Assembly (NCBI GenBank): GCA_013398175.1
Contig: VZRZ01008565.1
Location: 317,290 to 381,289 of the forward strand
DNA length: 64,000 nt
DNA from: Climacteris rufus
Lineage: Eukaryota; Chordata; Aves; Passeriformes; Climacteridae
Direction of reading: 5' to 3'
Positions within the stretch are counted from its first letter, which is position 1; every line of letters begins with the position of its first letter. Under the pieces are notes generated by a model, which saw nothing but the letters and a program-made list of their open reading frames with translations, ran no database searches and was not told the DNA's origin. Positions 10,881 through 22,090 of the stretch are shown here, in pieces. The position numbers and the translations under genes were made by a program.

Positions 10881-12261
10881 CTGAGGGTGAATGATTTCAG
10901 TGGTGCAGGAGCACTGGAAAGGCTCTGGAAGCAAATGTCAAACCTGCCTCATTCCCTGGAAAAGCAGGGCAAAAACCCGCAGATGAGATCACACAATTAA
11001 CATTTTATCAATTATCAGGGCACACAATGGCAGCAGGTGAGGCAACAGAGAAGAGGGAAGGTCTGGGGGAGTATTCCCAGTGGGAATGTGCTGGACACTG
11101 GTTTGAACCACAGAAGATGGGAGTGTTGGGAATGAAGCCAGAGGGGGGGGACAGCCCTGACACGTGGAGGAAAGGGGAGGTTAGGAAAACAATCCCACTA
11201 CGGATGGGATGAGGTTTCTTCGGATGGGATCCAATCCAACAAATTCACTGTCATCTCAGAGTCCTAAAACTTGGTAAACTCATCCCAGCTACTGAGGTGG
11301 TCACAGAAAATTACTGGTGACAAAAACTAAAGGGTCATTTGGAAGCAGAGTGGAAGGAAGTAAATGTGGATCTCTCTCAGATCACAAGGGCAAATCCAAG
11401 AAATTGGTTAGAAACTTGCTGAAAAGCTTGAGGGCCTGAAAGTTAAGGAATCAGCCTGACAAATAACAGGGAAAATATGTTGCAAAAAATTCCAGCTATG
11501 GCAGGATGACTAAACATATAATAGCAGCAAGATGGGAACCTTCCTGAAAGGAGAAAGAAGCAGAAAGGATGGAAAAAAAGGCTGATCATCCAAAAAAGGA
11601 GGGGCACAAAGATTGGGGAATGTCGGGAGAGAATGAAAATTGAGAAATTCAAGCTTCACTGGAACTCACAAAATATATTAAAACCTCCAACCAAAGTCTG
11701 GCCCTGGAGCCTCTGCTCTTCCTTGTTCTTTCCTTGTGTAGCTAAAGATTGCAGCTAATCCAGGAAGGCCCAAACTGAAAATGAATGTGTTCCCAGGGAT
11801 TATGCTGGAGGCTGGGATGAAGGCAGAGCGGAGCTGCAGGAACGGAACGGAGCTGGATGCAGAATGAACCTGTTGGGGCACTCAGGCTGGTGGGCTGAGG
11901 GTGGGAGAGGGGAGGCAGACAGTGGGAATAGTCTCTGTCTCAGATCCTGAGATCCTTCCTGTGGTTTTGCAGGTCTCCTGGCAAGGACTGGTGGGAATAT
12001 CATCCAATGGAGGAGCAAAGGCCTGAGGGTCCCTGAGGGTGTGGAAGAGAAAAGCAGTGACTGAAAGCAGCACATTAAATACTCTGAGCGTGCTCCTGCA
12101 GAAACTGTGCAACAGGTCTGGAAGGGAAAACTGAAGGTTTTGGAGAAACATGTGGAAAATGGGGAAAAAACCAAGCTGAAATACCTTCTAAGTAGATCAA
12201 ACCAAGGTGGGCACTGGTAAAACCACAGGGGGATTACTGATGGGGAAGGAGACTCCTCCAA
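10881..12261. other. Unique sequence, no gene supported
   Basis: The stretch 11200-11660 is purine-rich on the + strand. It contains one short stretch reading ISLTNNREN, vaguely like reverse-transcriptase text, but without the flanking motifs. No splice-bounded frame is recognised. Confidence 0.5.
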
Positions 12262-12595
12262 GACTGTGAGGAAAGGCTGGGAGAATTGGGATTCTTCAGC
12301 CTGAGAAGCTTTGGGGTGATTGTGGCCTTCCTGTAATTGAAGGAGCTGAAAAGAAACATGGAGAGAGACTGTTTGTAAGGGTCTGGAGTGACAGAACAAG
12401 GGGAAATGGTCTCACACTGCCAGAGGGCAGGGTTAGATGTGACATTAGGAAGAAATTCTTGGCTGTGAGGGTGGGGAGGCTCTGGCACAGGCTCAGAGCC
12501 ACCTGGGATAGTGGAAGGTGTCCCTGCCCATGGCAGGGGTGGCACTGATTGAGCTTTAAGGTCCCTTCCAACCCAAGCCATCCTGGAGTTCTATG
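12262..12595 (+). mobile_element. CR1 LINE 3' fragment with internal deletion (sense)
   Basis: Begins in the ERLGELG-like part of the reverse transcriptase (CTGTGAGGAAAGGCTGGGAG). It continues through CTGCCAGAGGGCAGGGTTAG, then jumps at about 12485 from GGCTCTGGCACAGG to CTCAGAGCCACCTGGGATAG, skipping the usual PREAVAAP-to-ARLDGAW part (roughly 70 bp). It keeps the terminal AAGGTCCCTTCCAACCCAAG and CTGGAGTTCTATG. Confidence 0.92.
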
Positions 12596-13429
12596 TAGAC
12601 TCCCAAGCTCGTTGATCACCCTTTGGGGATGATGATCCTCCCTGGGCAGCAAGGACCACCCATTGCTCCTGCTCAAGGCACGCTCCAAGCTCTCCATCTT
12701 TAGGGACAGCTGGATGTATCCGACAGGGAGCTGCCACCAGCCTGGAACTCCAGTAGACACCAGCCTTTGGTATCTCTACATGATGCACAAAGGAACCTCT
12801 ATGTGTCCTCTGGGGCATCCCCTTTCCTGACAGATGGGGCTGAAAACGACAGCAAGATTTCATTTGTAGCACCTCAGGAGACAGGAGCAGTCTCTTCCTT
12901 CGGCTGCGATGTTGCCACAGCCCCTGGGAGGTGCTCAGGGTCTGGCACAGCCTCATCCCTGCCCTTTGGGAAATCTCTCTGTAGCTCTGTGTTCCCACCC
13001 CGTGGATCCCAGCCTGGCTTTGCCATGCTCTGCATGTTCCTGTGTCATCTGGCACCGCAGATGTGGTGGATTGGATTCTGAGCCCGATGGGAAGGACAGA
13101 TGTTGGCAGAGGCGAAGCATGGGATCCAAAAACCCACAGAACGGAGCCAGACTGCAGGATTTTCCGTGTGCTCTGGACAAATATTGACCAGGCCTGGCTC
13201 CAACAGCCTCCTCCCCTGATGGATGCTCCAACATGGCACATGAGCCGTGACAAACTGGAGCAATTACTCCCCATGTTACCAATCACCCCATTTCCCTCCC
13301 CCTGCTATTGATTTTGGAAACATTGCTTGACAAGAAAAAAAGGGGAAAAAAAACACCCTTCATTGCCTGCAACACCTAAATGGAAATTTAATCCCTGTTC
13401 CATCCACCATCCCCAGGCCACATTTATTT
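12596..13429. other. Unique sequence, no gene supported
   Basis: A 231-codon open frame on the minus strand (12591-13286) has no recognised domain, no splice context and a competing frame on the other strand. It begins right after the CR1 tail. I treat it as chance. Confidence 0.45.
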
Positions 13430-13580
13430 TCCAGGCACATTTTGATTGTTTTGTTTACTGCTTACTGTGTTTATGATTATTTTAATAGAGAGCGTTCCGC
13501 GATACATTTTGTATGAAGGTCACTGCTTAGATATTCTCGACTGGAGCAGCACTGATTCCTAATGAATTCACACAGCCTCT
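13430..13580. promoter_or_regulatory. Candidate conserved AT-rich block
   Basis: TTGATTGTTTTGTTTACTGC (forkhead/SOX-like words), GTTTATGATTATTTTAATAG and CTAATGAATTC flank CpG-containing GTTCCGCGATAC. CpG retained in AT-rich DNA is uncommon and may mark constraint. Inferred. Confidence 0.3.
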
Positions 13581-14468
13581 TGCAGGGCTTCTCTCCATTT
13601 CCAATGGGGGTCCCGCTCTAGTCCCACATTAGCCATGTGCTGGATAAATACCAATCTCTGCTGCTGGATTTAGCAGAGTGGGAAGGGCACTGGGAAGCTG
13701 CTGATACTGATCATTTCACCCAGAGGTCAATCCACTGCCCATAAACACAGCCAGCAGCCAGCAGCCAGCAGCCCAAAACGGGATAAATGGAACATTTCAG
13801 GAATCCTTGTGCGTGCCCCAGGCGTTTCCCTCTTTTTGGTGCCAGGCTCTGAATGAGCTCTGAGAGACTGGTTCTCACTAACAGAGAATTTGCCTTTCCA
13901 AAGTGTCCATTTCTCCCCAAATATCACCCCCAGCCTGCTGGAATCATCAATATTTGCTGGTCTGTGTGCTGAGCCGTGAACACCTTGTGAAACACTCAAT
14001 GAATCCCTGATGCTCCCCACATTCCCTCCCGCCTTTCCCTGCTCCATATTCATGAGACAACACTTGTTTTATCTTCCTGACCGGCTTGCACTGGGTCCTG
14101 GTGAGGAATTCTGGAAGGAATTCTGCTTGGTAGAAATATTCCACACTCAAAACGAGGGGCTATATCCACTTGCATTCACTGGACAAGGTGTGATCCATGG
14201 GACAGCAGGTTTTTCCCAGCTGTGAGGGTAAGGATTAGTAAACAGGGATCCAACCTGACTCCACGGGAGTTTTAGCGGATTTTAGGAGGACCTTGACCAA
14301 GCAGGGAGAGGGAGAAAGGCTGTAGCAGCAGCATCACCTCTCTAGACCTTGGCAGATTAGAGATGGTTTGGGTGAAGGATCCGTTCCAGTGTGGATTGAG
14401 TTCAGAGCCAGGTAACATTCCCCACTAAACCCTCCTCAGACTCCAGTTCAGGGATTTTGTTGTCTGTG
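13581..14468. other. Unique sequence, no gene supported
   Basis: Contains the small CAGC-CAG tandem run at 13748-13773 and otherwise unremarkable DNA with short open frames. Confidence 0.5.
13748..13773 (+). repeat. Short (CAGCCAG)-type 7-bp tandem repeat
   Basis: About three and a half copies of a 7-bp CAGC/CAG unit. Confidence 0.85.
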
Positions 14469-14745
14469 TGTGGAATCATGGAACCAGTAGGGTCGGAAAA
14501 GCCCTTTAAGACCATCAAGTCCAACCAGCACTTCCAAGGCCACCACTGACCCGTGTCCCCAAGTGCCACATCCACCTCTTTTAAATCTCTCCAGGGGCGG
14601 TGACTCCCCCACTGCCCTGGGCAGCTGTTCCAGTGCCTGACCACCCTTTTGGTGAAAACATTTTCCCTAATATCCAACCTAAACTGGAGCTGGCCCAGCT
14701 GGAGGCCATTGTCTCTTGTCCTGGAGTTTCTCTGTATTGACAGAT
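14469..14745 (-). mobile_element. CR1 LINE 3' end, second subtype (antisense)
   Basis: The + strand opens GGAATCATGGAACCAGTAGG, then ACCATCAAGTCCAACCAGCA, AGTGCCACATCCACCTCTTT, TCCCTAATATCCAACCTAAA and TCTCTTGTCCTGGAG. The UTR wording (TCAAGTCCAACC, GTGCCACATCCA) differs from the main subtype (CCACCCCCTGCCATGGGCAG), so it is a different CR1 subfamily, shared with 53511-53742 and 60945-61187. Confidence 0.88.
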
Positions 14746-16739
14746 TATTCCTCCCTGCTCCAAATCTCAGCAGTCACCATATCCTTTGGCACAGACAGCA
14801 TCCAGGGAACAGACAAAACCCATCCAGGGAAACCCATCTCCTTCTGTTTGCCTGAACCACTCTCTGCTCATGTGCTTTCTGATCCTCTTATTCTTGTTTA
14901 GGAAGAAAGGATTATCCAGGGATACCAATGGATCTGTGGCTCAGGTTGCTGAGGAAAGCTATGCACAGTCCTTGTTCTGCTCCAGCTGTCTTGCTCCTTA
15001 CTCCAGGGATGGGATGGGGAGAGCCCTGACGGTCTCACAGGTGTGTTCACCTTTGAGCCTTGTTTCAAACAGCTGGATCCAAAGTGCCCTTGGATACTCT
15101 GGGGTGTTTTCCAATCCTTCTCTCTTCCTGGGAATGGACATTGAAGAGCTCTGGGCTTGGTTCCCATCTCCTGGTTGTGATTAGATGCTCAACAGCTCAG
15201 CATTGGCAGAGGCACAGATCCCTCCAGCTCTCCCCCCAGCTATAGTTAGGTTGGGATGGTCTGGGATCCATTAGCATGAGGCAAAAAAAATCACAGATAA
15301 TAAAAACAACACAGCCCCTAATGACTTTTTTAATGCAGTCTGGCTTCTATTCCAACAAAAGACAAGCAGAACCCTCTTTCCAAGAGTTCCCGGAGAAGAG
15401 ACAGACATGAATGCCTGACTCCACTGTGCTTTCATCTCCCTACGTCAGGAGACACCACATTTATCTCTGCCTTCATCAGCTTTTATTCCCACCACCTGCT
15501 GAGAGCTGGAGCCGTACCTGGATGGAATTTTTGCCTGTTCAGTAATCTTTTCCTCTTCTGCTGTTGTGTCCCAGAGCTCTGGGAGTGTTTCGTGGGTCAT
15601 TTTCTCCAGAAGGGGTTTTCCCATTTAAACACTCATTGATGCAGCCTCTGGAATGTCAGTGGGCATTGCAAGCAAAGGGAAAAGGATCTGTAGAAACAAA
15701 CCCCTGATCTACCTTGGCCATACAAGAGTTTGCTCTCCCTTGCAGGGCAATCCAGAAGGTTGGCAGTGGTCACTGGTCCTTCCCTGTCACAAGGAGAAGG
15801 GGTACATAGGTACAAAAGGAAGGAAATGCCATTCCAAGGCCTATCCAGAAATTCTGGCTGCCCAAACTGGTACTTCCTAATTTTCTTAGTGAATAGTACA
15901 GCATTTACAGTGAAAGCACACCTGTGTCAGGGCAGGGTGGGGAGAAGTGGAGCCTGGCATTCGTGGCCAAGGAGGCCTTGAATCCCTTCCAGGAGGCAGG
16001 AGCTGCCTCACTTGTCAGCCTTGCCAGTCTCAGCATCTCATCCTCCTCTAGAACAAAATAATAAAGGTTGAAATGAAATAATGAATGTCCAGCTTTCCTC
16101 AGCCTTCATGAACTCCCTGGACTGGGAGCTGTCACCATCAGGCGTGTCACCCTTCATGCCCAGACTGGAGGGTGAATCTGTTCACATGTCTGGTGGTGAG
16201 TTCAGACACATTCCAGCTCCAACTCACTCCCAAGAACACTCAGGGCACAAAGGGGTCCAACTCCAGCAGCATAAGGCTGTAAATCAAAGCAGACTTTGTG
16301 AAGAAGCTCCTGGGTAAGAAGCAAACAGAGCTCTGGAAACAGATCCAGCCCTGGAAGTGAACCAGACCATTGCTCACACCCTTTCCACAGGCAGAGCTGG
16401 GATCTGTAGCCTGGGAGCTGGAAGTCAGGGAGTGGAGACATCAAGACTGACTCTTGGTGTGCTACAGCTCCTCCCCACATCTCCTCATGTCCCAAAAGTC
16501 GTGTGCAGCCCTTGGAGTGACACCAGGGGTGCTTTGGGCAGGGATGGAGAGCATCTCCTGGCGTGTTGTGTCAGGTTTGGATCATCACTGCTTCAAGACC
16601 AACAACAAGTGGAGAGCAAATGCGAACAAATCTGCTCCCAAAGCATCCGGGTCTGGAAAATCACTTCCTGATGCGAAGCTTAAGGAAGCCAACTCAGCTC
16701 CAGGTGAAACATGGGGCCCATTAAATTATGCAGGCACAG
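14746..16739. other. Unique sequence, no gene supported
   Basis: Long repeat-free interval with mixed composition. Frames up to 132 codons exist in competing phases. No domain or clear regulatory cluster is seen. Confidence 0.5.
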
Positions 16740-17050
16740 GATGTTGGTTCAGGGCTTTTCTCTTCCATGCCATAAATTAAAATATGTGTTGATAACACCC
16801 TTCTCTCTTCTGTCCTTATCTGTAATAGATGCATTCTGTGTTTAGGGTCGAAATATTCACCATCATAATCATAAACAACCATATTTTGGCTTGTTGTAGA
16901 TAGCTGGGTGACCTTTAGCAGCCTGTGATATATAGAAAAGCTGATTACATGTTCCTTGATTTCATAGGAGGGATCAATATGAACAAGATTATGGAGAAAA
17001 AATACAGTTTCATGTGTTTTAAACAAATCCTGACAATGGTTTCTTTGAGA
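16740..17050. promoter_or_regulatory. Candidate conserved AT-rich block
   Basis: Contains CCATAAATTAAAATATG, TTGATAACACCC, CTTATCTGTAATAGATG (GATA-like), CCATCATAATCATAAACAAC and GATTACATGTTCC. A 101-codon minus frame lies across it, but AT-rich vertebrate DNA rarely encodes such peptides without exon signals. Regulatory potential is inferred from composition and motif content. Confidence 0.3.
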
Positions 17051-18539
17051 AACTCAGACCTCCAGCACTTGGAATAAGGATTTGGAAGCTGGCTGGGAGT
17101 CACAAATGTGACTTCTGACATGGCTGTAAAGCTTCTGCCCAGACTTGCCCCATCTCAAACCTGTGAGGATCTTCCTGCAAGTGGGCTCAGCACTTGGTTG
17201 GAGAGAAGGAGCTGAGGCCCCTGGGGGTGAGCCTGAAAGCCCAGAGAGGTGAGAGCTGCTCCTGCAGCCCTGGCTGGAGGTTGTCCTCTGGCACGCTGGT
17301 TTCTGGTTTAAACCTCTCCACAGCATTGCATTCCTTGCAACCTTCTTCTCGTGCAGGAACAGCTCTCCCTGGGTTCCATCAGCAGCATTTTCCAGGTTAA
17401 CTCGGGGCTGGGTGGGACAACACTCACTGCCACGCTCTGGAGGAAGTGCAGCCGCAGCTGAAGTGCTGGGGAACAAATGAGGAAAGGCTGTGAGAGGTGG
17501 GTTTGTCCTCCACCTCCAGGCCCCACAGGCTGCTTGGACTGGGGATTCCAGCCCTGGGGCAGGAACAGGAAGGGATGTGCCTCTGACCTTCTGTCCAAAT
17601 GTCCATGTCTTCATCTGAGTCAGTGTCACGATGTGTCTGTGCACACAGATCATGCTCAGCCTTCCTGCTTCAGGTAGGATTAGGAGAGAGGCTGCTTTCC
17701 CTCTGGGAATGCTCTGCCAGCTGGCAGTGGAATTGTTTGCTGTCTTCTGCAGGCTGACAGCGGAGTCTGAGGGATCACACGTTGCATTATTAACATATCA
17801 CAGTTCATCTCCAGCAGGAAATCCCCTCTCCCAGGTCACCTCCTGAGGCAGATTTAAATGTGACTTCCTTCCCAGCCTGGGGGGACTCAGCCAAAGCAGC
17901 TCCTGGTCACTGGAGCTTTGGGATAAAGACCACACCAAGCTGTGATACTGCAAAGGCCTCATGACGCCGATGAAATAATCAGCTGCAGTCCTCTCTGTGA
18001 GGATAAAAATGCTGCTCCAGTCCCTCCTGGTGTGCCTGCAGTCACAGAGGAGCATGGCAGAGCAGGAATCTGCAGCAGGGATGATTATCCTGCTGCTGGG
18101 AAGAGCAGCTGTGCTCCCACCACCAGCTACGCTCGCTCCCCGTTCCACGGGGAAAGCTGGGGATGTTCCCATGTGTTTGGCTTCCCTCACAGATAAATGT
18201 GTTTGTGCCATGTCCCAGGATGGGAGAGTTTGTGGATGCACCTGCAAACACCTGCAGGGGCTGCTCTGACTTGTGAGTGGTTCATGGGCCTGAGTTCAAA
18301 CCTTCTCCATCACTGACAGTGGCAGAGGAGGTAAATCCATGGAGTAGCAACCTCTCCCTGCTCCTGCTTCTTCCTGCCACTTGCCTGGGGAGTGGAGAGC
18401 AGAAAACTGATCAGTGAAGCCACAGCTGTATGTTACACCCAGGAATGAATCCTCAGGGAACAGTTTCCTTAGGAGTCAGTGAAGGTCACCACCACGGATC
18501 TGGTCCTTTCCCAGTGTCCTGGGCTGGGAGCAGCACACA
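17051..18539. other. Unique GC-richer sequence, no gene supported
   Basis: A 199-codon minus-strand frame (17054-17653) and overlapping plus-strand frames exist. None has a recognised domain or a convincing exon boundary. Confidence 0.45.
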
Positions 18540-19150
18540 CAGTTTTCATACCCGATTTGAATAGATTTGACACCTGATTTGAACACATCTGATATGCCTT
18601 GGAAAAGCATTTTCAAGCAGATATTCACAAATAAAATCTCTGTTGCTGATGCACAAATCTCTCATGCTTATTAGAAAAGCTCTTTTATTCCTAACAGGTA
18701 GAAACCAAAAAAGAGAAATGAGGCATTTGTACATTTTTTTCCTAAAAGAGCTTTTAATCCAGAAGAGAAGTGCATCCAGCTTTGAAAATAATGGGAAACA
18801 CATTAAAGAGTTGAACAAGTTGTTGTGATTTAATGCTAATTAGTAAAAAAAAGAAGAAAAATGAATTAGTCAAATGAAATAAAACCTGATGCTGCTTAAA
18901 CTTGGAGTCAGAACTAACGGATTTCTTAGACTGGTATCACTCCGACCTTCTGTTTATCTCGTCCCAGTTGTGATAGTAGGAAGGAGACCTACTCAGATAC
19001 AGAATAGTTATATTTTCATGCTGTCCCTGGTAATAGAGATAAGATTTAATATCACTGACAAGTCACTGGTGGGAGCCTTTGCCAGGTGGAGAAGCCCCTG
19101 TCAGTTCTGATTGACAATTTTCCTCATTAGTCCCCCCATCTCTCTGAGGT
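18540..19150. promoter_or_regulatory. AT-rich block with inverted repeat; candidate regulatory DNA
   Basis: AT-rich, with TTAATGCTAATTAGTAAA near 18830, GAATTAGTCAAATGAAATAA and several CATTAG/TAAT words. It includes the inverted repeat at 18675-18755. No coding potential is recognised. Confidence 0.25.
18675..18755. repeat. 13-bp perfect inverted repeat with 55-bp loop
   Basis: AAAAGCTCTTTTA at 18675-18687 is the exact reverse complement of TAAAAGAGCTTTT at 18743-18755. The loop does not extend the stem, though it contains a tiny AAATG/CATTT hairpin. The total span is like a pre-miRNA, but the stem is too short and AT-rich. Confidence 0.7.
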
Positions 19151-19633
19151 TGCCTTGCCATTGGACACCTCTCTCTGTCCACATTTTTTCCCAGAAAAAA
19201 GGAAAGCCTCAGACTGGTTCCAGGCTGCAGGAGCCACCTGCTCCTCCTGCATCACCCCCCCGAATGAGTGCAAGCTGGGAACTGGAAGTGACAACGTGCA
19301 AAGCCATTTCTGGTGAGAGTAAGAGGCTCATCTTATGTCTAATACAGATTAAAAGGTGGTGATTTGGCCCTAAAACAACAATGTGTTCTTTCTGGGGCAG
19401 AACCTTCTTCTCTTTAATTGTCAAACTCATTGGAGGAGGCAGCAGGACAGGGCACTGTGACATGAGGGGATGCTGAGGAGATTGCAGAGGGCTGGGAGGT
19501 GCTGGCACTCCCAACTCCACAAGGAATGCTCAGCTCCTGCAGTTATGTCTGGAAAGATGAGTGGCCACAAACACAGGCAGCACCACACAGTGCTTGTGCT
19601 GTCCCAGCATGTTCCAGAAAATCCCCAGAGCTT
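19151..19633. other. Unique sequence, nothing recognised
   Basis: Mixed composition with no repeat family or supported frame. Confidence 0.5.
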
Positions 19634-19900
19634 CACAGAATCATGGAATCAGGAATGGTTTGGGGAGAAATGGACCTTAAAGCTCTTCCAGTTCCACCCC
19701 CTGCCATGGGCAGGGACACCTTCCACTTGCTTGCTCCAAGCCTCATCCAAACTGTCCTTGGACACTTCCAGGGATAGGGCAGGCACAGCGTCTCTGGGCA
19801 CCCTGTGCCAGGGCCTCCCCACCCTCACCCTTCCCAATATCCCATCTAACCCTGCCCTGTGTCAGTGAGAAGCCATTCCCCCTTGTCCTGTCACTACAAT
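19634..19900 (-). mobile_element. CR1 LINE 3' end (antisense)
   Basis: Runs from CACAGAATCATGGAATCAGG through ACCCCCTGCCATGGGCAGGG and CTTGGACACTTCCAGGGATA to CCCTTGTCCTGTCACTAC. The complementary peptide includes GRPWHRVPRDAVPALSLEVS. Its insertion end is a CATGGAATC-type tail at 19634. Confidence 0.92.
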
Positions 19901-20159
19901 TCCTGATGAAAAGTTTAAAATTCTACAATCCAGACCCAAGCCTGTCCCCAGGGTGGATGGAACAGCTCCAGGTCTGTCTGCTCAGCACAGGGAGCTTTAG
20001 CTCGACTTGTCCTCCCCAGGGAAACTCCACTGAGTTCTCCCCTTGGATTTTCCCCATCACTCAGCTGGACAGTTTGGCATTATCCTCATGGCATCCGTGG
20101 CTGATTGCATCCTCTGTGGATTTAACTAAACTTGCCAAATCCTCGCTGCTCCTGCTTTA
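19901..20159. other. Unique sequence, nothing recognised
   Basis: Short repeat-free interval without a supported frame. Confidence 0.5.
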
Positions 20160-20440
20160 AGGCCTGGATGTGCAGTTTTGCCTGCAGGCACAGAGCACAT
20201 AATCAACTGAAATCAGTGTTCAGAGTCAGCGTTGGGCTGTTTCCATGAAAGCTCATTGTTGCTATGAAATCCCACATTTTGGGTTGTTAAGAGTGTAAAT
20301 ATGTGACTGTACTCCTATTTCATATCCTGCGCTTTAGTTGGAACGATTTGCCATCATTTCAATTAAATCCATTACAAGAAAATCCATGCCAGCCGTATTC
20401 CTTTACAAAACATCATCAATGAAAACAGGAGGATACAGGA
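20160..20440. promoter_or_regulatory. Candidate conserved block
   Basis: CATAATCAACTGAAATCAG, GCTCATTGTTGCTATGAAAT (SOX-like ATTGTT), TTTCAATTAAATCCATTACA and CATCATCAATG occur within 280 bp, with no repeat signature and isolated CpGs (GTCAGCGTTGG, GGAACGATTTG). Inferred. Confidence 0.3.
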
Positions 20441-20487
20441 AATCAAAATCTGTCATCCTGTCCACAGGAATGACAAATCAAACAAGT

Positions 20488-20548
20488 GGGAGGGATGGAC
20501 TGGATGATCTGTAAGGTCCCTTCCAACCCAAACTATTCCAGGATTTAA
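20488..20548 (+). mobile_element. Very short CR1 3' tip (sense)
   Basis: GGACTGGATGATCTGTAAGG then TCCCTTCCAACCCAAACTAT and CCAGGATTTAATG match only the last ~60 bp of the main CR1 subtype. Confidence 0.75.
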
Positions 20549-21322
20549 TGAAGTTTATCAATGGCTACAGCTTCTGTCACAGGGCTCTAACATAGGTTGT
20601 GCAGACACCTGGAAATACCAGTGTTTTTGTGGGAAGACTCGTGCCAAGCACCTCAATTCTCTTTTGAAAGTTATTTGTAGGTTTTTAAAAGTGCGTAAAT
20701 ATCAGGATTGCCTAGTGAGGATGGCAGAGTCTGGAAGATTCCAGCAGTGAAGCAGCTCATTGCCTCCATGCACGCCCAACTTGGCCTCTCTCCTGGGTTC
20801 CCTGGACAACCACCCCCTTCACCCCACTGCCAACATCATCTTTCTCTCCTGAAGGACCCTTAAGGTAACACCTCTCCCCAGTTTCAAGGAGGGCAGCTCA
20901 GGATTTTCCTTCATCTGAACGCTCACAAACCTTCTTTGTGTTATTTGTTGCAGATTCTGGCCCAGATCCCAGAACCAGTCATTTTTGTGCAGTGCTCTGT
21001 GGGCAAGGGTTGGTGGAGTTGTCTCCATAATCCCAACCCAGCTCTGGGGGATCAGAGGTAGGGAAAGAGGCAGAGCCAGAACTCAGCCCAGCTTTGAGCT
21101 GCTCTGGGGTATTCTGAAGGCAAAAGAGGGCCTTGGGTGGATGGTTCCAGCTGCCCACAGGGATGCCCAGGGTCATTTGAAGGAGCATCCACCTCAGGGC
21201 CACTGAAAGTCACTTGATGTGACCTTGTAACTCCTCTGTGTTATTTTCCAGTCCTGTGTGGACATCTCAGATAGATTCAGATAGCTCCAATAGCACTGGG
21301 AGAGACAGTTAAAGGTGGAATA
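20549..21322. other. Unique sequence, nothing recognised
   Basis: No repeat family, supported frame or motif cluster is seen. Confidence 0.5.
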
Positions 21323-21412
21323 CCACAGAATCACGGAATGGTTTGGGTTGGAAGGGACTTTAAAACCCATATCATTCCACCCCCTGCCATGGGCAGGGAC
21401 ACCTTCCACCAG
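21323..21412 (-). mobile_element. Short CR1 3' tip (antisense)
   Basis: CCACAGAATCACGGAATGGT, TTGGGTTGGAAGGGACTTTA and CCCCTGCCATGGGCAGGGAC are retained. The homology stops after ACACCTTCCACCA, so about 90 bp survive. Confidence 0.88.
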
Positions 21413-21639
21413 AGGGTTTGGAAGGCCAGAGAAGTTCTTCCATGTGCTCTTTGCACACATGGAAAGCCATGGAGAACTGAATACCCAGCAACATTCACAA
21501 CACATGACATTCACAAACATTCACAACTCCTTTGTGCCCAGGAGCTCCGTCTCGCCTCCTGACATGTCCACAGGCGTTGCTGGAGAACTTTTCCCACCCA
21601 GTTGTCCTTTCCTTGCCCACCTTTCTAAAAGAATGCTGG
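21413..21639. other. Unique sequence with short CACAAC/ACATTC near-repeats
   Basis: Around 21485-21535 the words CAACATTCACAAC, CATTCACAAACATTC and CACAACTCC recur imperfectly. Otherwise nothing is recognised. Confidence 0.5.
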
Positions 21640-22090
21640 CTCCACACTCTCCTGAGTCATTGAAATCCAGGAAAAGCCATTTACCAAGATGGAATCGGGA
21701 GGAGGAATGCGCCGGTGCCGGCGCCTTTGTGCGGTGGCTCGGAGCCAAAGGCAATTAGCAGCCGACATGAATCTCTGCTGCTCGCCACTCAGCCATGTGC
21801 AAATGGCACTTCTTGTCCTGTGGGTTAAGGAATGGCAGTTTAGGCTGTCAAGCCGTGCTCGAGTTTGCTGATTGAAGGGGTTTGGGGCCGCGCTATTACA
21901 AAAACGATGTTTTAAAAAAATGCTCTTAATCTCTGTTTTATGAGGCACGCACTGGAAAGAGGCGAAGCCATTTCTTTTTGGAGAAGTAGCAGAATCAGCA
22001 GCCAGCGACAGGAACACATTTGTCCCCTCCAGTTTGAACAAAGTCAAAGTGGAAACTACAAATAAAGGTGTTTATGAACTTCTGAGGGCT
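21640..22090. promoter_or_regulatory. Candidate enhancer-like block with CpG cluster, E-boxes and homeodomain words
   Basis: A local CpG cluster (GCGCCGGTGCCGGCGCC, about 21708-21724) is followed by GGCAATTAGCAGCC, adjacent E-boxes CATGTG (21794-21799) and CAAATG (21800-21805), CGCGCTATTACAAAAACG and GAACAAAGTCAAAGTGG near 22035 (SOX/TCF-like). The mix of retained CpG and lineage-factor words in a repeat-free stretch is what developmental enhancers often look like. Unproven here. Confidence 0.35.

Noticed and set aside
11430..11660. Possible internal CR1 reverse-transcriptase fragment
   Set aside because: Only a short ISLTNNREN-like stretch resembles reverse-transcriptase text; flanking motifs are absent.
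12591..13286. 231-codon open frame on the minus strand
   Set aside because: Begins at a CR1 tail, no recognised domain, no codon-level signal that I can judge by eye.
17054..17653. 199-codon open frame on the minus strand
   Set aside because: No domain or exon signals; competing frames on the other strand.
18675..18755. Hairpin as a microRNA precursor
   Set aside because: The stem is only 13 bp with a 55-nt unstructured loop, far from a typical precursor.
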